From Variovorax sp. YR752 (GTDB lineage: Bacteria > Pseudomonadota > Gammaproteobacteria > Burkholderiales > Burkholderiaceae_C), in NCBI GenBank assembly GCA_945860785.1, contig CAMATD010000011.1:1-44237 (forward strand): DNA of 44,237 nt. The letters are read 5' to 3'. Below, in pieces: positions 34,350 through 42,210 of this stretch. The notes below the pieces were generated by a model. That model made no database searches. It saw nothing but the letters and a program-made list of their open reading frames with translations, and had not been told where the DNA came from. How positions within the stretch are numbered: position 1 is the first letter of the stretch; each line of letters starts with the position of its first letter. The position numbers and the translations under genes are program-made.

Positions 34350-35504
34350 ATGTCTGCCGTGTTCAATCAGCCTTCCCTGGCGCGCCGTATCGCGCCCATC
34401 TTCCAGGGCTTCGACGGCTTTCTGGCCTTCGCCGTGCTGCTGCTGGCCTTTGCCGGGCTGGCGACCATGTATTCCTCGGGCTATGACCATGGCTCGCGCT
34501 TCGTCGACCACGGCCGCAACATGCTGCTGGCGGGCTTCATCATGTTCGTGGTGGCGCAGGTTCCGCCGCAGCGGCTGATGGTGTTCGCGGTGCCGCTCTA
34601 CGCAGCGGGGGTGGCGCTGCTGGTTGCGGTGGCGCTCTTCGGCATCACCAAGAAGGGCGCCCAGCGCTGGATCAACATCGGCGTGGTGATCCAGCCGAGC
34701 GAAATCCTCAAGATCGCGATGCCGCTGATGCTGGCCTGGTGGTTCCAGCGGCGCGAAGGCCAACTGCGGCCGCTCGACTTCGTGGTGGCCACGGTGCTGC
34801 TGGCGGTGCCGGTCGGGCTCATCATGAAGCAGCCCGACCTGGGCACCTCGCTGCTGGTGCTGGCGGCGGGCATGGCGGTGATCTTCTTTGCCGGGCTGCC
34901 CTGGAAGCTGATCGTGCCGCCGGTGCTGATCGGCGCGGTGGCGGTGACGCTGATCGTGGGCTTCGAGTCGAAGCTGTGCGCCGACGGTGTCGACTGGCGG
35001 GTGCTGCACGACTACCAGAAGCAGCGCGTCTGCACGCTGCTCGACCCGAGCAAGGACCCGCTGGGCAAGGGCTTCCACATCATCCAGGGGATGATCGCCA
35101 TCGGCTCGGGCGGCGTCGGCGGCAAGGGCTTCATGCAGGGCACCCAGACGCACCTCGAATTCATTCCCGAGCGCACCACCGACTTCATCTTTGCCGCCTA
35201 TTCCGAGGAGTTCGGACTGGTGGGCAACCTGGCGCTGATCTCGGCCTTCATCCTGCTGATCTTCCGGGGACTGGCCATCGCAACCAACGCGACGACCCTG
35301 TTCGCGCGGCTGCTGGCGGGGGCGGTCACGATGATTTTCTTCACCTATGCCTTCGTCAACATGGGCATGGTGAGCGGCATCCTGCCGGTGGTGGGGGTGC
35401 CGCTGCCGTTCATCAGCTACGGCGGGACGGCGATGGTGACGCTGGGGCTGGGGCTGGGCATCCTGATGTCGATCGCCCGGGCGCGCAAGCTCGCCCAGAA
35501 TTAG
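34350..35504 (+). CDS. rodA: RodA, peptidoglycan glycosyltransferase of the elongasome (SEDS family)
   Basis: 384-residue polytopic SEDS protein that polymerises lipid II for side-wall growth with PBP2. Start ATG 34350 (M-S-A-V-F-N-Q-P-S) is preferred over ATG 34323. Family motifs: G-A-Q-R-W-I-N-I-G, Q-P-S-E-I-L-K-I-A-M-P, K-Q-P-D-L-G-T-S, P-E-R-T-T-D-F-I-F-A with the essential Asp, and L-P-F-I-S-Y-G-G-T-A-M. Here it stands alone downstream of a two-component system; mreBCD and mrdA are not in the window. Confidence 0.92.
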   Translation: MSAVFNQPSLARRIAPIFQGFDGFLAFAVLLLAFAGLATMYSSGYDHGSRFVDHGRNMLLAGFIMFVVAQVPPQRLMVFAVPLYAAGVALLVAVALFGITKKGAQRWINIGVVIQPSEILKIAMPLMLAWWFQRREGQLRPLDFVVATVLLAVPVGLIMKQPDLGTSLLVLAAGMAVIFFAGLPWKLIVPPVLIGAVAVTLIVGFESKLCADGVDWRVLHDYQKQRVCTLLDPSKDPLGKGFHIIQGMIAIGSGGVGGKGFMQGTQTHLEFIPERTTDFIFAAYSEEFGLVGNLALISAFILLIFRGLAIATNATTLFARLLAGAVTMIFFTYAFVNMGMVSGILPVVGVPLPFISYGGTAMVTLGLGLGILMSIARARKLAQN

Positions 35505-35545
35505 CGCCGAGTGTCCCCGGGGCGGCACGGAAGAGGGTGGCTGCC

Positions 35546-35551
35546 TAGAAT
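35546..35551 (+). promoter_or_regulatory. Candidate -10 box of tldD
   Basis: TAGAAT ends 6 nt before ATG 35558, so transcription would start at about the start codon. The intervening GGGGGA is too close to the ATG for a normal ribosome binding site. Confidence 0.4.
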
Positions 35552-35557
35552 GGGGGA

Positions 35558-37018
35558 ATGATCTCTCGCGAACCCACCATCGAGCGCCTCGCCACGGCGC
35601 AACAGCTCCTGCTCACGCCATTCGGCCTTGACGAATCGCACCTGAGCAAGGCCCTGGCCGAGATCACCTCGCACAAGGTGGACGACGCCGACCTGTACTT
35701 CCAGTACACGCGCAGCGAAGGCTGGAGCCTGGAAGAGGGCATCGTCAAGACCGGCAGCTTCAGCATCGACCAGGGCGTCGGCGTGCGCGCGGTCAGCGGC
35801 GAGAAAACCGCATTCGCCTATTCGGACGACATCTCCGAGGCGTCGCTGCTCGACGCGGCCCGCACGGTCCGCTCCATTTCCTCCGCCGGCCGCACCGGCC
35901 GCGTGAAGACACCAGCCCGCAAGATCGCTTCGAGCCGCTCGCTCTACAACGGCATCGATCCTATTTCCACGCTCGACAGCACGGCCAAGGTCAAGCTGCT
36001 CGAAAAGGTCGAAAAGATCGCGCGTTCGCGCGATCCGCGCGTGGCCCAGGTCATGGCGGGCCTGGCGAGCGAATACGATGTGATCCTCGTGGCACGCGCC
36101 GACGGCACGCTGGCGGCCGACGTGCGCCCGCTGGTGCGCCTGTCGGTCACCGTGATCGCCGAGCAGAACGGCCGGCGCGAAGTCGGCTCCGGCGGCAGCG
36201 GCGGGCGTTTCGGCCTGGCCTACTTCAACGACACGCAGATCGCCGAATACGTCGACCAGGCCGTGAAGGCCGCGCTGACCAACCTCGAAGCCCGACCGGC
36301 ACCGGCCGGCGAAATGACCGTGGTGCTCGGCTCCGGCTGGCCCGGCATCCTGCTGCACGAAGCCATTGGCCACGGGCTCGAGGGCGACTTCAACCGCAAG
36401 GGTTCGAGCGCCTTCTCGGGCCGCATCGGCCAGCGCGTGGCGGCCAAGGGCGTCACGGTGCTCGACGACGGCACGATCGCCGACCGCCGCGGCTCGCTCA
36501 ACGTCGACGACGAAGGCAACGCCAGCCAGCGCAACGTGCTCATCGAAGACGGCATCCTCAAGGGCTACATCCAGGATTCGCTCAACGCGCGCCTCATGAA
36601 GGTCAAGCCCACGGGCAACGGTCGCCGCGAGAGCTACGCCCACGTGCCGATGCCGCGCATGACCAACACCTACATGCTCGGCGGCGACAAGGACCCGAAG
36701 GAAATCGTCGCCAGCATCAAGAAGGGCCTCTACGCCACCAATTTCGGCGGTGGGCAGGTCGACATCACGAGTGGCAAGTTCGTGTTCTCGGCGAGCGAGG
36801 CCTACTGGGTCGAGAACGGCAAGATCCAGTACCCGGTCAAGGGCGCGACCATCGTGGGCAACGGCCCCGACGCGCTCACCCGCGTGACCATGATCGGCAA
36901 CGACATGGCGCTCGATTCGGGCGTGGGCACCTGCGGCAAGGAAGGCCAGAGCGTGCCCGTGGGCGTCGGCCAGCCGACCCTTCGGATTGATGGGTTGACC
37001 GTAGGCGGAACGGCCTGA
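35558..37018 (+). CDS. tldD: TldD, metalloprotease subunit
   Basis: 486-residue cytoplasmic zinc protease of the TldD/PmbA family; with TldE it degrades unfolded peptides and matures modified peptides such as microcin B17. The metal motif H-E-A-I-G-H (His267, Glu268, His271) is followed by G-L-E-G-D. V-G-V-R-A-V-S-G-E-K-T-A-F-A-Y near residue 70 and the closing G-T-C-G-K-E-G-Q-S-V-P-V-G-V-G-Q-P fit the family. tldE/pmbA is not in the window. Confidence 0.95.
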   Translation: MISREPTIERLATAQQLLLTPFGLDESHLSKALAEITSHKVDDADLYFQYTRSEGWSLEEGIVKTGSFSIDQGVGVRAVSGEKTAFAYSDDISEASLLDAARTVRSISSAGRTGRVKTPARKIASSRSLYNGIDPISTLDSTAKVKLLEKVEKIARSRDPRVAQVMAGLASEYDVILVARADGTLAADVRPLVRLSVTVIAEQNGRREVGSGGSGGRFGLAYFNDTQIAEYVDQAVKAALTNLEARPAPAGEMTVVLGSGWPGILLHEAIGHGLEGDFNRKGSSAFSGRIGQRVAAKGVTVLDDGTIADRRGSLNVDDEGNASQRNVLIEDGILKGYIQDSLNARLMKVKPTGNGRRESYAHVPMPRMTNTYMLGGDKDPKEIVASIKKGLYATNFGGGQVDITSGKFVFSASEAYWVENGKIQYPVKGATIVGNGPDALTRVTMIGNDMALDSGVGTCGKEGQSVPVGVGQPTLRIDGLTVGGTA

Positions 37019-37064
37019 AGGCTTGTTAAGCTGCGCTCCTTCACAAACAAGGAAGGAGCATTCG

Positions 37065-37598
37065 ATGAGGATCAGGATCAATTCTTCTGCGGCGCTGTGG
37101 GCCGCGACCGCCGTGGTCGTACTGGCCAGCGCTGGCTGCGCTTCGCGCGGTGGCTCGGGTTCTGCCCAGCCCGCGGCGGCGCCCGCTGCCGCACCCGCGG
37201 CACCGGCCCGCGGCGGTTCGAGGGCCGGCATGGATGCCCAGGGCAACGTGACCGACTCCTCCAAGGTCGAAGCCGGCAGCGGCCGCACGGTCAAGGGCCT
37301 GAACGGCTACGAAGGCGAAATCACCGGCAACCCGGCGCGCAACAGCAAGTTCGCCCGCCTGCAGATCGGCATGAGCGCCAGGCAGGTCACCGACATCGCC
37401 GGCCAGCCGACCGACCAGGGTGCCTACGTGACGGGCAAGGCCTTCATTCCGTTCTATTTCGGCAGCGACCGCCATCGTTTCGAGATGACCTACAAGGGCC
37501 AGGGGCGGCTGGTTTTCGCGGGTGGCGGCATGGGTGAATACACCAGCGGCAACCTGATCTGGATCATTCACAACGCCAACGAGTCGGGCTACCGGTAA
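37065..37598 (+). CDS. Putative lipoprotein with BamE-like C-terminal domain
   Basis: 177 residues. A signal peptide (A-A-L-W-A-A-T-A-V-V-V-L-A-S-A-G-C) ends in a plausible though not canonical lipobox. It is followed by an Ala/Pro linker. L-Q-I-G-M-S-A-R-Q-V-T-D-I-A-G-Q-P at about 103-119 is the SmpA/OmlA (BamE-like) signature, a fold found in small outer-membrane lipoproteins. ATG 37065 has GGAAGGAG (37051-37058) upstream. A strong terminator follows the stop. The specific role is unknown. Confidence 0.78.
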   Translation: MRIRINSSAALWAATAVVVLASAGCASRGGSGSAQPAAAPAAAPAAPARGGSRAGMDAQGNVTDSSKVEAGSGRTVKGLNGYEGEITGNPARNSKFARLQIGMSARQVTDIAGQPTDQGAYVTGKAFIPFYFGSDRHRFEMTYKGQGRLVFAGGGMGEYTSGNLIWIIHNANESGYR

Positions 37599-37605
37599 AC
37601 CGCCC

Positions 37606-37637
37606 AAGGCCCGGTCGCTTGACCGGGCCTTTGTTTT
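37606..37637 (+). terminator. Intrinsic terminator after the lipoprotein gene
   Basis: AAGGCCCGGTC (37606-37616) and GACCGGGCCTT (37621-37631) form a perfect 11-bp stem with loop GCTT, followed by TGTTTT. The last T residues of the loop and the GACC of the 3' arm form TTGACC, a good -35 hexamer for the next transcription unit. Confidence 0.88.
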
Positions 37638-37649
37638 CCGTGCTACATT
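37619..37649 (+). promoter_or_regulatory. Candidate promoter of the DAHP synthase leader
   Basis: TTGACC (37619-37624) matches five of six -35 bases and lies within the upstream terminator hairpin. TACATT (37644-37649) is the best -10, with 19-bp spacing, slightly long. The leader peptide ATG follows 8 nt later. Confidence 0.4.
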
Positions 37650-37657
37650 TCGCCCCT

Positions 37658-37732
37658 ATGTCCGCCCTCCGCGCTTATTTCTTTGCCTACTTTGGGTTCC
37701 CGGTTTCCGGCGGACGAGAGGCGAGCGCGTAA
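37658..37732 (+). CDS. Phe/Tyr-rich leader peptide of the DAHP synthase gene
   Basis: 24-codon frame with Y-F-F-A-Y-F-G-F at residues 7-14: four Phe and two Tyr codons within eight. It ends at TAA 37730-37732, 20 nt before an intrinsic terminator. This is the layout of amino acid attenuators such as the pheA and trp leaders: ribosomes stalling at Phe or Tyr codons under starvation would leave CCGGCGG (37707-37713) free to pair with the terminator's 5' arm, CCGCCGG. The next gene makes the first intermediate of Phe, Tyr and Trp synthesis, which fits. Start ATG 37658. Confidence 0.8.
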   Translation: MSALRAYFFAYFGFPVSGGREASA

Positions 37733-37751
37733 AGCAAACGAACACCCTCCC

Positions 37752-37787
37752 AAAACCGCCGGCGCCTCCAGCCCCGGCGGTTTTTTT
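37752..37787 (+). terminator. Attenuator terminator of the DAHP synthase gene
   Basis: AAAACCGCCGG (37752-37762) and CCGGCGGTTTT (37774-37784) form an 11-bp stem with an 11-nt loop; the T run is 37781-37787 (seven T). It lies between the leader peptide and the DAHP synthase ATG (37824), so transcription of that gene requires read-through. CCGGCGG in the leader (37707-37713) is complementary to the 5' arm and can form an antiterminator. Confidence 0.88.
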
Positions 37788-37823
37788 ATGCCCTGACGAT
37801 ATTCATTCAAACAAGGAAGAACC

Positions 37824-38942
37824 ATGAGCACGAACACTGCCCCGGCCAGCGACAGTTGGTATGCGAGCGTCGAGAAAACCAGCAAGACCGACGACGAACG
37901 CATCAAGGACATCAACGTGCTGCCCCCTCCCGAACACCTGATCCGCTTTTTCCCGATTCGCGGCACGGCCATCGAAACGCTGATCGAAGGCACCCGCCGC
38001 AACATCCACAACATCATGGCGGGCAAGGATGATCGGCTGCTGGTGATCATGGGGCCCTGTTCGATCCACGACCCGGCCGCCGCTGTCGAATACGCGAAGC
38101 GCCTCAAGGTCGAGCGCGAAAAATACGCCGGCACGCTCGAGATCGTGATGCGCGTGTACTTCGAGAAGCCGCGCACCACGGTTGGCTGGAAGGGCCTGAT
38201 CAACGATCCGTACCTCGACGAGAGCTTCCGCATCGACGAGGGCCTGCGCATCGCGCGCCAGCTGCTGATCGACATCAACCGCATCGGCCTGCCGGCGGGC
38301 AGCGAGTTCCTCGACGTGATCTCACCCCAGTACATCGGCGACCTGATCTCCTGGGGCGCCATCGGCGCGCGCACCACCGAAAGCCAAGTGCACCGTGAGT
38401 TGGCCTCGGGCCTCTCGGCGCCCATCGGCTTCAAGAACGGCACCGACGGCAACATCCGCATCGCCACCGACGCCATCCAGGCGGCGGCCCGCGGCCACCA
38501 CTTTCTCTCGGTCCACAAGAACGGCCAGGTCGCGATCGTGCAGACCAACGGCAACCGCGACTGCCACGTGATCCTGCGCGGCGGCAAGGCGCCGAACTAC
38601 GACGCCGCCAGCGTCGAAGCCGCCTGCAAGGACCTCGAAGCGGCCAAGCTGCCGCCCACGCTGATGGTCGACTGCAGCCACGCCAACAGCTCCAAGCAGC
38701 ACCAGAAGCAGATCGACGTGGCGAAGGACATCGCGGCCCAGGTGGCCGGCGGCGCGAACCGCGTGTTCGGCGTGATGGTCGAAAGCCACCTGCAGGCCGG
38801 CGCCCAGAAGTTCACGCCGGGCAAGGACAAGCTCTCGGGCCTCGAATACGGCAAGAGCATCACCGATGCATGCATCGACTGGGACGATTCGGTGCAGGTG
38901 CTCGAGACGCTGTCGCAGGCCATCAAGGCCCGCCGCGGCTGA
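37824..38942 (+). CDS. aroG: 3-deoxy-7-phosphoheptulonate (DAHP) synthase, class I
   Basis: 372-residue cytoplasmic enzyme that condenses phosphoenolpyruvate and erythrose 4-phosphate. Class I (AroFGH) motifs: M-G-P-C-S-I-H-D with the metal Cys, R-V-Y-F-E-K-P-R-T-T-V-G-W-K-G, G-A-R-T-T-E-S-Q, G-F-K-N-G-T-D-G and D-C-S-H-A-N-S. Residues about 35-50 match the N-terminal extension that carries feedback inhibition in E. coli. The Phe/Tyr leader suggests the isoenzyme is tuned to those amino acids; aroG or aroF naming is therefore provisional. AAGGAAG lies 7-8 nt upstream of the ATG. It converges with the cupin gene, 5 nt between stops. Confidence 0.93.
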   Translation: MSTNTAPASDSWYASVEKTSKTDDERIKDINVLPPPEHLIRFFPIRGTAIETLIEGTRRNIHNIMAGKDDRLLVIMGPCSIHDPAAAVEYAKRLKVEREKYAGTLEIVMRVYFEKPRTTVGWKGLINDPYLDESFRIDEGLRIARQLLIDINRIGLPAGSEFLDVISPQYIGDLISWGAIGARTTESQVHRELASGLSAPIGFKNGTDGNIRIATDAIQAAARGHHFLSVHKNGQVAIVQTNGNRDCHVILRGGKAPNYDAASVEAACKDLEAAKLPPTLMVDCSHANSSKQHQKQIDVAKDIAAQVAGGANRVFGVMVESHLQAGAQKFTPGKDKLSGLEYGKSITDACIDWDDSVQVLETLSQAIKARRG

Positions 38943-38947
38943 AGAGG

Positions 38948-39457
38948 CTAGAGCATCCCGGCCAGTTCGGGCCAGTGGTGCCGCATCGACGCCGCCTCGT
39001 CGCTGTCGGGCGGCACCATCGAGAAATCGGCGAAGTCGAAGCCCGGGCCGACCATGCACGCGACCAGCGTGTAGTCGCCTGATGAATGGCCCTGAATCGG
39101 CCGGGCGGCCTGCCACTGGCCGGCCGGCACCACATGCTGGGGGCGGGTGCCGTGCGCATCGACCGGGCCCAGTCGCACGTGGGCTGGCGCTGTGCGCATT
39201 GCGGTATCGCAGGTCCAGAGCGCCAGCGGCACGCCTTCGAGGTGTACCCAGACTGCGTCGGACAGCACCCGATGCCAGCGCGAATGTTGATTCGCTTCAA
39301 GCAGGAAGTAGATGCTGGTGAGCGCGCTGCGGGGCGCCCGGCCATCGGTGGGCGCGACGCTGGCCGACGAACGGAACACCTCGCTGTACCAGCCGCCTTC
39401 GGGGTGAGGTTGCAGATTCAGGCTCTCGATCAGTTCCCGGGTGCGCATGGCGGTCAT
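38948..39457 (-). CDS. Cupin, DUF985 family
   Basis: 169-residue single-domain cupin. H-P-E-G-G-W-Y-S-E-V-F-R near residue 18, I-Y-F-L-L-E...S-R-W-H-R-V and A-C-M-V-G-P-G-F-D-F match DUF985; substrate unknown. The start (complement 39455-39457) overlaps the mpl stop by 4 nt (ATGA), so the two are probably translated together. A link to cell wall recycling is only suggested by this coupling. Confidence 0.85.
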   Translation of the reverse strand: MTAMRTRELIESLNLQPHPEGGWYSEVFRSSASVAPTDGRAPRSALTSIYFLLEANQHSRWHRVLSDAVWVHLEGVPLALWTCDTAMRTAPAHVRLGPVDAHGTRPQHVVPAGQWQAARPIQGHSSGDYTLVACMVGPGFDFADFSMVPPDSDEAASMRHHWPELAGML

Positions 39458-40857
39458 GATGCCGCCGTGGCGCGGAGCGCCGCAAGCAGTTTGTCGTGCA
39501 CGCCGCCGAAGCCGCCGTTGCTCATGCAGACGACGTGATCGCCCGGCTTGGCCGCGGCCACGATCTGCGCCACCAGCGGTTCGATGGCGTCAGCCGCCTT
39601 GGCGCGGTCGCCCATCGGCGCCAGCGCGGCGGCGGCATCCCAGTCGAGTCCGGCCGTGTGGCAGAACGAAAGATCGGCCGATTCGAGGCTCCAGGGCAGT
39701 TGCGCGGCCATGACGCCCAGCTTCATCGTGTTGCTGCGCGGTTCGAAGGCCGCGAGGATGCGCTCACTTTTCTTGCCGGCACTGTCGAGCTTCCTGCGCA
39801 GGCCGTCGAGCGTGGTGCGGATGGCTGTGGGGTGATGGGCGAAATCGTCGTACACGGTGATCGCACCGCCGCTGCGCTCGACCGTGCCGCGCAGCTCCAT
39901 CCGACGGCGCACATTCCGGAAGCTGCCGAGCGCACGGGCCGCATCGGACGGCGCAACCCCCACATGCTCGGCGGCCGCAATGGCGGCCAGCGCATTCATC
40001 TGGTTGTGCAGGCCCGAGAGTTCCCATTCGACCCGGCCGACCACCTCTCCTTGCCGCAGCACGTCGAAGACATCGTGCGAGCCGCGCGCCTGCCATTCAC
40101 CACCCGCGCCGAAACGCGCGAGTTCGCTCCAGCAGCCCTGGGCCAGCACGCGCTGCAGGCTCTCTTCGGTGGCGTTCACCACCAGCCGGCCGGTGCTGGG
40201 CACCGTGCGCACGAGGTGATGGAACTGGCGCTCGATGGCCGCGAGATCGTCGAAGATGTCCGCGTGGTCGAACTCGAGGTTGTTGAGCACGGCCGTGCGC
40301 GGCCGGTAGTGCACGAACTTGCTGCGCTTGTCGAAGAAGACCGTGTCGTACTCGTCGGCCTCGATGACGAAGGCCGCGCCATCGCCCAGCCGGGCCGACA
40401 CGCCGAAGTCCAGCGGCACGCCGCCCACCAGGAAGCCCGGCGCCTTGCCGCCTTGCTCGAGCACCCAGGCCAGCATCGACGTGGTGGTCGTCTTGCCATG
40501 GGTGCCGGCCACCGCCAGCACATGGCGGCCTAAAAGCACGTGCTCGGCCAGCCACTGCGGGCCGCTCGTGTAGGGCTTGCCGGCATCGAGGATGGCTTCC
40601 ATCAGCGGAAACTTGGGCGTGCCGTCGGGCAGGCGCACCCTGGAAACCACGTTGCCGACCACGAACACGTCGGGCGCGATGGCGAGTTGATCGGCGCCGA
40701 AACCTTCGATCAGATCGATGCCGAGCGAGCGCAACTGGTCGCTCATCGGCGGGTACACGCCGGCGTCGCAGCCCGTGACCCGATGGCCCGCTTCGCGCGC
40801 CAGGGCGGCCAATCCGCCCATGAACGTGCCGCAGATACCCAGAATATGAATGTGCAT
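39454..40857 (-). CDS. mpl: Mpl, UDP-MurNAc:L-Ala-gamma-D-Glu-meso-DAP ligase
   Basis: 467-residue Mur ligase that recycles murein tripeptide by joining it to UDP-MurNAc, bypassing MurC, MurD and MurE. I-L-G-I-C-G-T-F-M-G-G at the N-terminus and [11 protein letters not shown] as ATP loop distinguish it from MurC, as does D-E-Y-D-T-V-F-F-D-K-R-S-K-F. Y-D-D-F-A-H-H-P is also typical. The gene is divergent from the unknown gene at 40959, with 101 bp between starts. Confidence 0.95.
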   Translation of the reverse strand: MHIHILGICGTFMGGLAALAREAGHRVTGCDAGVYPPMSDQLRSLGIDLIEGFGADQLAIAPDVFVVGNVVSRVRLPDGTPKFPLMEAILDAGKPYTSGPQWLAEHVLLGRHVLAVAGTHGKTTTTSMLAWVLEQGGKAPGFLVGGVPLDFGVSARLGDGAAFVIEADEYDTVFFDKRSKFVHYRPRTAVLNNLEFDHADIFDDLAAIERQFHHLVRTVPSTGRLVVNATEESLQRVLAQGCWSELARFGAGGEWQARGSHDVFDVLRQGEVVGRVEWELSGLHNQMNALAAIAAAEHVGVAPSDAARALGSFRNVRRRMELRGTVERSGGAITVYDDFAHHPTAIRTTLDGLRRKLDSAGKKSERILAAFEPRSNTMKLGVMAAQLPWSLESADLSFCHTAGLDWDAAAALAPMGDRAKAADAIEPLVAQIVAAAKPGDHVVCMSNGGFGGVHDKLLAALRATAAS

Positions 40858-40958
40858 CGGGCGATTCTAGGGAGGCGCAATGCAGCGCCCGCCGCACTTT
40901 GCCCTGAGCTTCATGTTGATTTCGTGTGAGCAGCGCGTACTGCGGGCAAAATGCCCGA

Positions 40959-41555
40959 ATGGACACGTCCAAGCGTGAAATCGCCGCCACTGCAGCCCGC
41001 CTTGTCGTCGAGGAAGGGCTGGAATACGGCCCGGCCAAGCGCCGGGCCCTGCGTGATCTGGGCCTGTCGGCCCGTACTTCGCTGCCGAACAACGACGAGG
41101 TCGAGGCCGAGGTGCGCGACTACATCGCGCTCTTTTGTGCCGACACGCAGCCGCAGGAGCTGCACGCGCTGCGCCTGCTTGCGCTCGAATGGATGGAGCG
41201 CATGAAGGTGTTCCGTCCCCATGTGGGCGGCGCCGTGTGGCACGGCACGGCCACCCGGTTGTCAGACATTTATATTCAGTTGTTCTGCGATGATTCCAAG
41301 TCGGCCGAAATCGCCCTGATCGATCACCACGTGGACTACGAGCCGCGCATGGTGACCGGCTTCCACGGCGAGCAGGTGGAGGCCCTGAGCGTGCACGCCG
41401 CGAGTCGTGCGCTCGGGGAGGAAATCGGGGTTCACCTGCTGGTCTACGACCTCGACGACCTGCGCGGCGCCCTCAAGCCCGATGCCCAGGGACGCGTTCC
41501 GCGTGGCGACCTGCCCGCATTGCGCCGACTGATTGAAAGAGAAAAGGACAAGTGA
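40959..41555 (+). CDS. Conserved-looking hypothetical protein (possible nucleotidyltransferase-like)
   Basis: 198 residues, not confidently recognised. The first part is helical and basic (A-K-R-R-A-L-R-D-L-G-L). The middle has D-I-Y-I-Q-L-F-C-D-D-S-K-S-A-E-I-A, which could be part of a nucleotidyltransferase-like core. F-H-G-E-Q-V-E-A-L-S-V follows. ATG 40959 is chosen: CAAAAT (40947-40952) ends 6 nt upstream and resembles a -10 box. An in-frame GTG at 40926 is less likely. The stop abuts the ATG of the TlpA-type gene, so the two are co-translated. Confidence 0.75.
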   Translation: MDTSKREIAATAARLVVEEGLEYGPAKRRALRDLGLSARTSLPNNDEVEAEVRDYIALFCADTQPQELHALRLLALEWMERMKVFRPHVGGAVWHGTATRLSDIYIQLFCDDSKSAEIALIDHHVDYEPRMVTGFHGEQVEALSVHAASRALGEEIGVHLLVYDLDDLRGALKPDAQGRVPRGDLPALRRLIEREKDK

Positions 41556-42110
41556 ATGACTTCTGCGCCGACACGACGCGGCATGCTCTTTGGCGGCGTG
41601 GCGGCGGTGGCCGCCGCTGCCGGGGTGGGTGGCGCTTGGTGGCGGGAGCGCAGCGCCGGCAGCAGTGCGGCGGGCGGGGAGATGCTCGATGCGGCCTTCT
41701 GGGCCCAGAGCTTCGAACGGCCGGAGGGTGGTGAAATCGTCCTGTCGAGCCTGCGCGGCAAACCGCTGCTGCTTAACTTCTGGGCGACCTGGTGCCCGCC
41801 CTGTGTCGAAGAAATGCCCATGATCGACACTTTCTTTCGAGAAAACGGCACCAACGGCTGGCAAGTGGTTGGATTGGCCATCGATCAGCCCAGCGCTGTG
41901 CGCAAGTTCCTGCAGCGTACGCCGGTCACCTATCCGACCGGATTGGCAGGGCTGCAGGGCACGGAGCTGGTCAAGAATCTGGGCAACACCGGCGGTGGTT
42001 TGCCCTTCACGCTGGTTCTGAATGGCAACGGTTCCGTAGCAGCTCGTAAAATGGGCAAGCTCGAAACCTCCGACCTGGAGACTTGGCGGCGTGAACTTGT
42101 TCATGGTTAG
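41556..42110 (+). CDS. TlpA-type thiol:disulfide oxidoreductase with Tat-like signal
   Basis: 184 residues. The N-terminus, T-R-R-G-M-L-F-G-G-V-A-A-V-A-A-A-A-G, has twin arginines before a hydrophobic stretch, a Tat-type export signal or anchor. The thioredoxin domain carries W-C-P-P-C (Cys80, Cys83) after L-L-L-N-F-W-A-T, and the cis-Pro in G-L-P-F-T-L-V. It should reduce or exchange disulfides in the periplasm, as TlpA, ResA or CcmG do; its partner is not evident here. The ATG directly follows the preceding stop codon. Confidence 0.9.
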   Translation: MTSAPTRRGMLFGGVAAVAAAAGVGGAWWRERSAGSSAAGGEMLDAAFWAQSFERPEGGEIVLSSLRGKPLLLNFWATWCPPCVEEMPMIDTFFRENGTNGWQVVGLAIDQPSAVRKFLQRTPVTYPTGLAGLQGTELVKNLGNTGGGLPFTLVLNGNGSVAARKMGKLETSDLETWRRELVHG

Positions 42111-42113
42111 AAT
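42108..42113 (+). promoter_or_regulatory. Candidate -10 box for accB
   Basis: TAGAAT at the end of the thioredoxin-type gene; TTGGCG (42083-42088) is a possible -35 with 19-bp spacing. It would give a leader of about 90 nt containing the palindrome at 42145-42167. Confidence 0.35.
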
Positions 42114-42144
42114 CGGCCGCCCAAGCTGGCGTTAGCCATCAAAC

Positions 42145-42167
42145 GCTGAAAATCGCCGATTTTCAGC
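42145..42167. repeat. 23-bp perfect palindrome in the accB leader
   Basis: GCTGAAAATCG (42145-42155) and CGATTTTCAGC (42157-42167) are exact inverted copies around one C. It lies 43 nt before the accB ATG. It could be a dimeric repressor site or an mRNA hairpin; the protein that would bind is unknown. A smaller hairpin CCGGC-AAA-GCCGG follows at 42186-42198. Confidence 0.8.
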
Positions 42168-42210
42168 CAAGTTATATCCGAATGACCGGCAAAGCCGGCA
42201 CTGGAGTCCC

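Noticed and set aside
32643..35528. 961-codon minus-strand open frame opposite the kinase and rodA
   Set aside because: Shadow of the plus-strand genes; His, Gln and Arg-rich, without domains.
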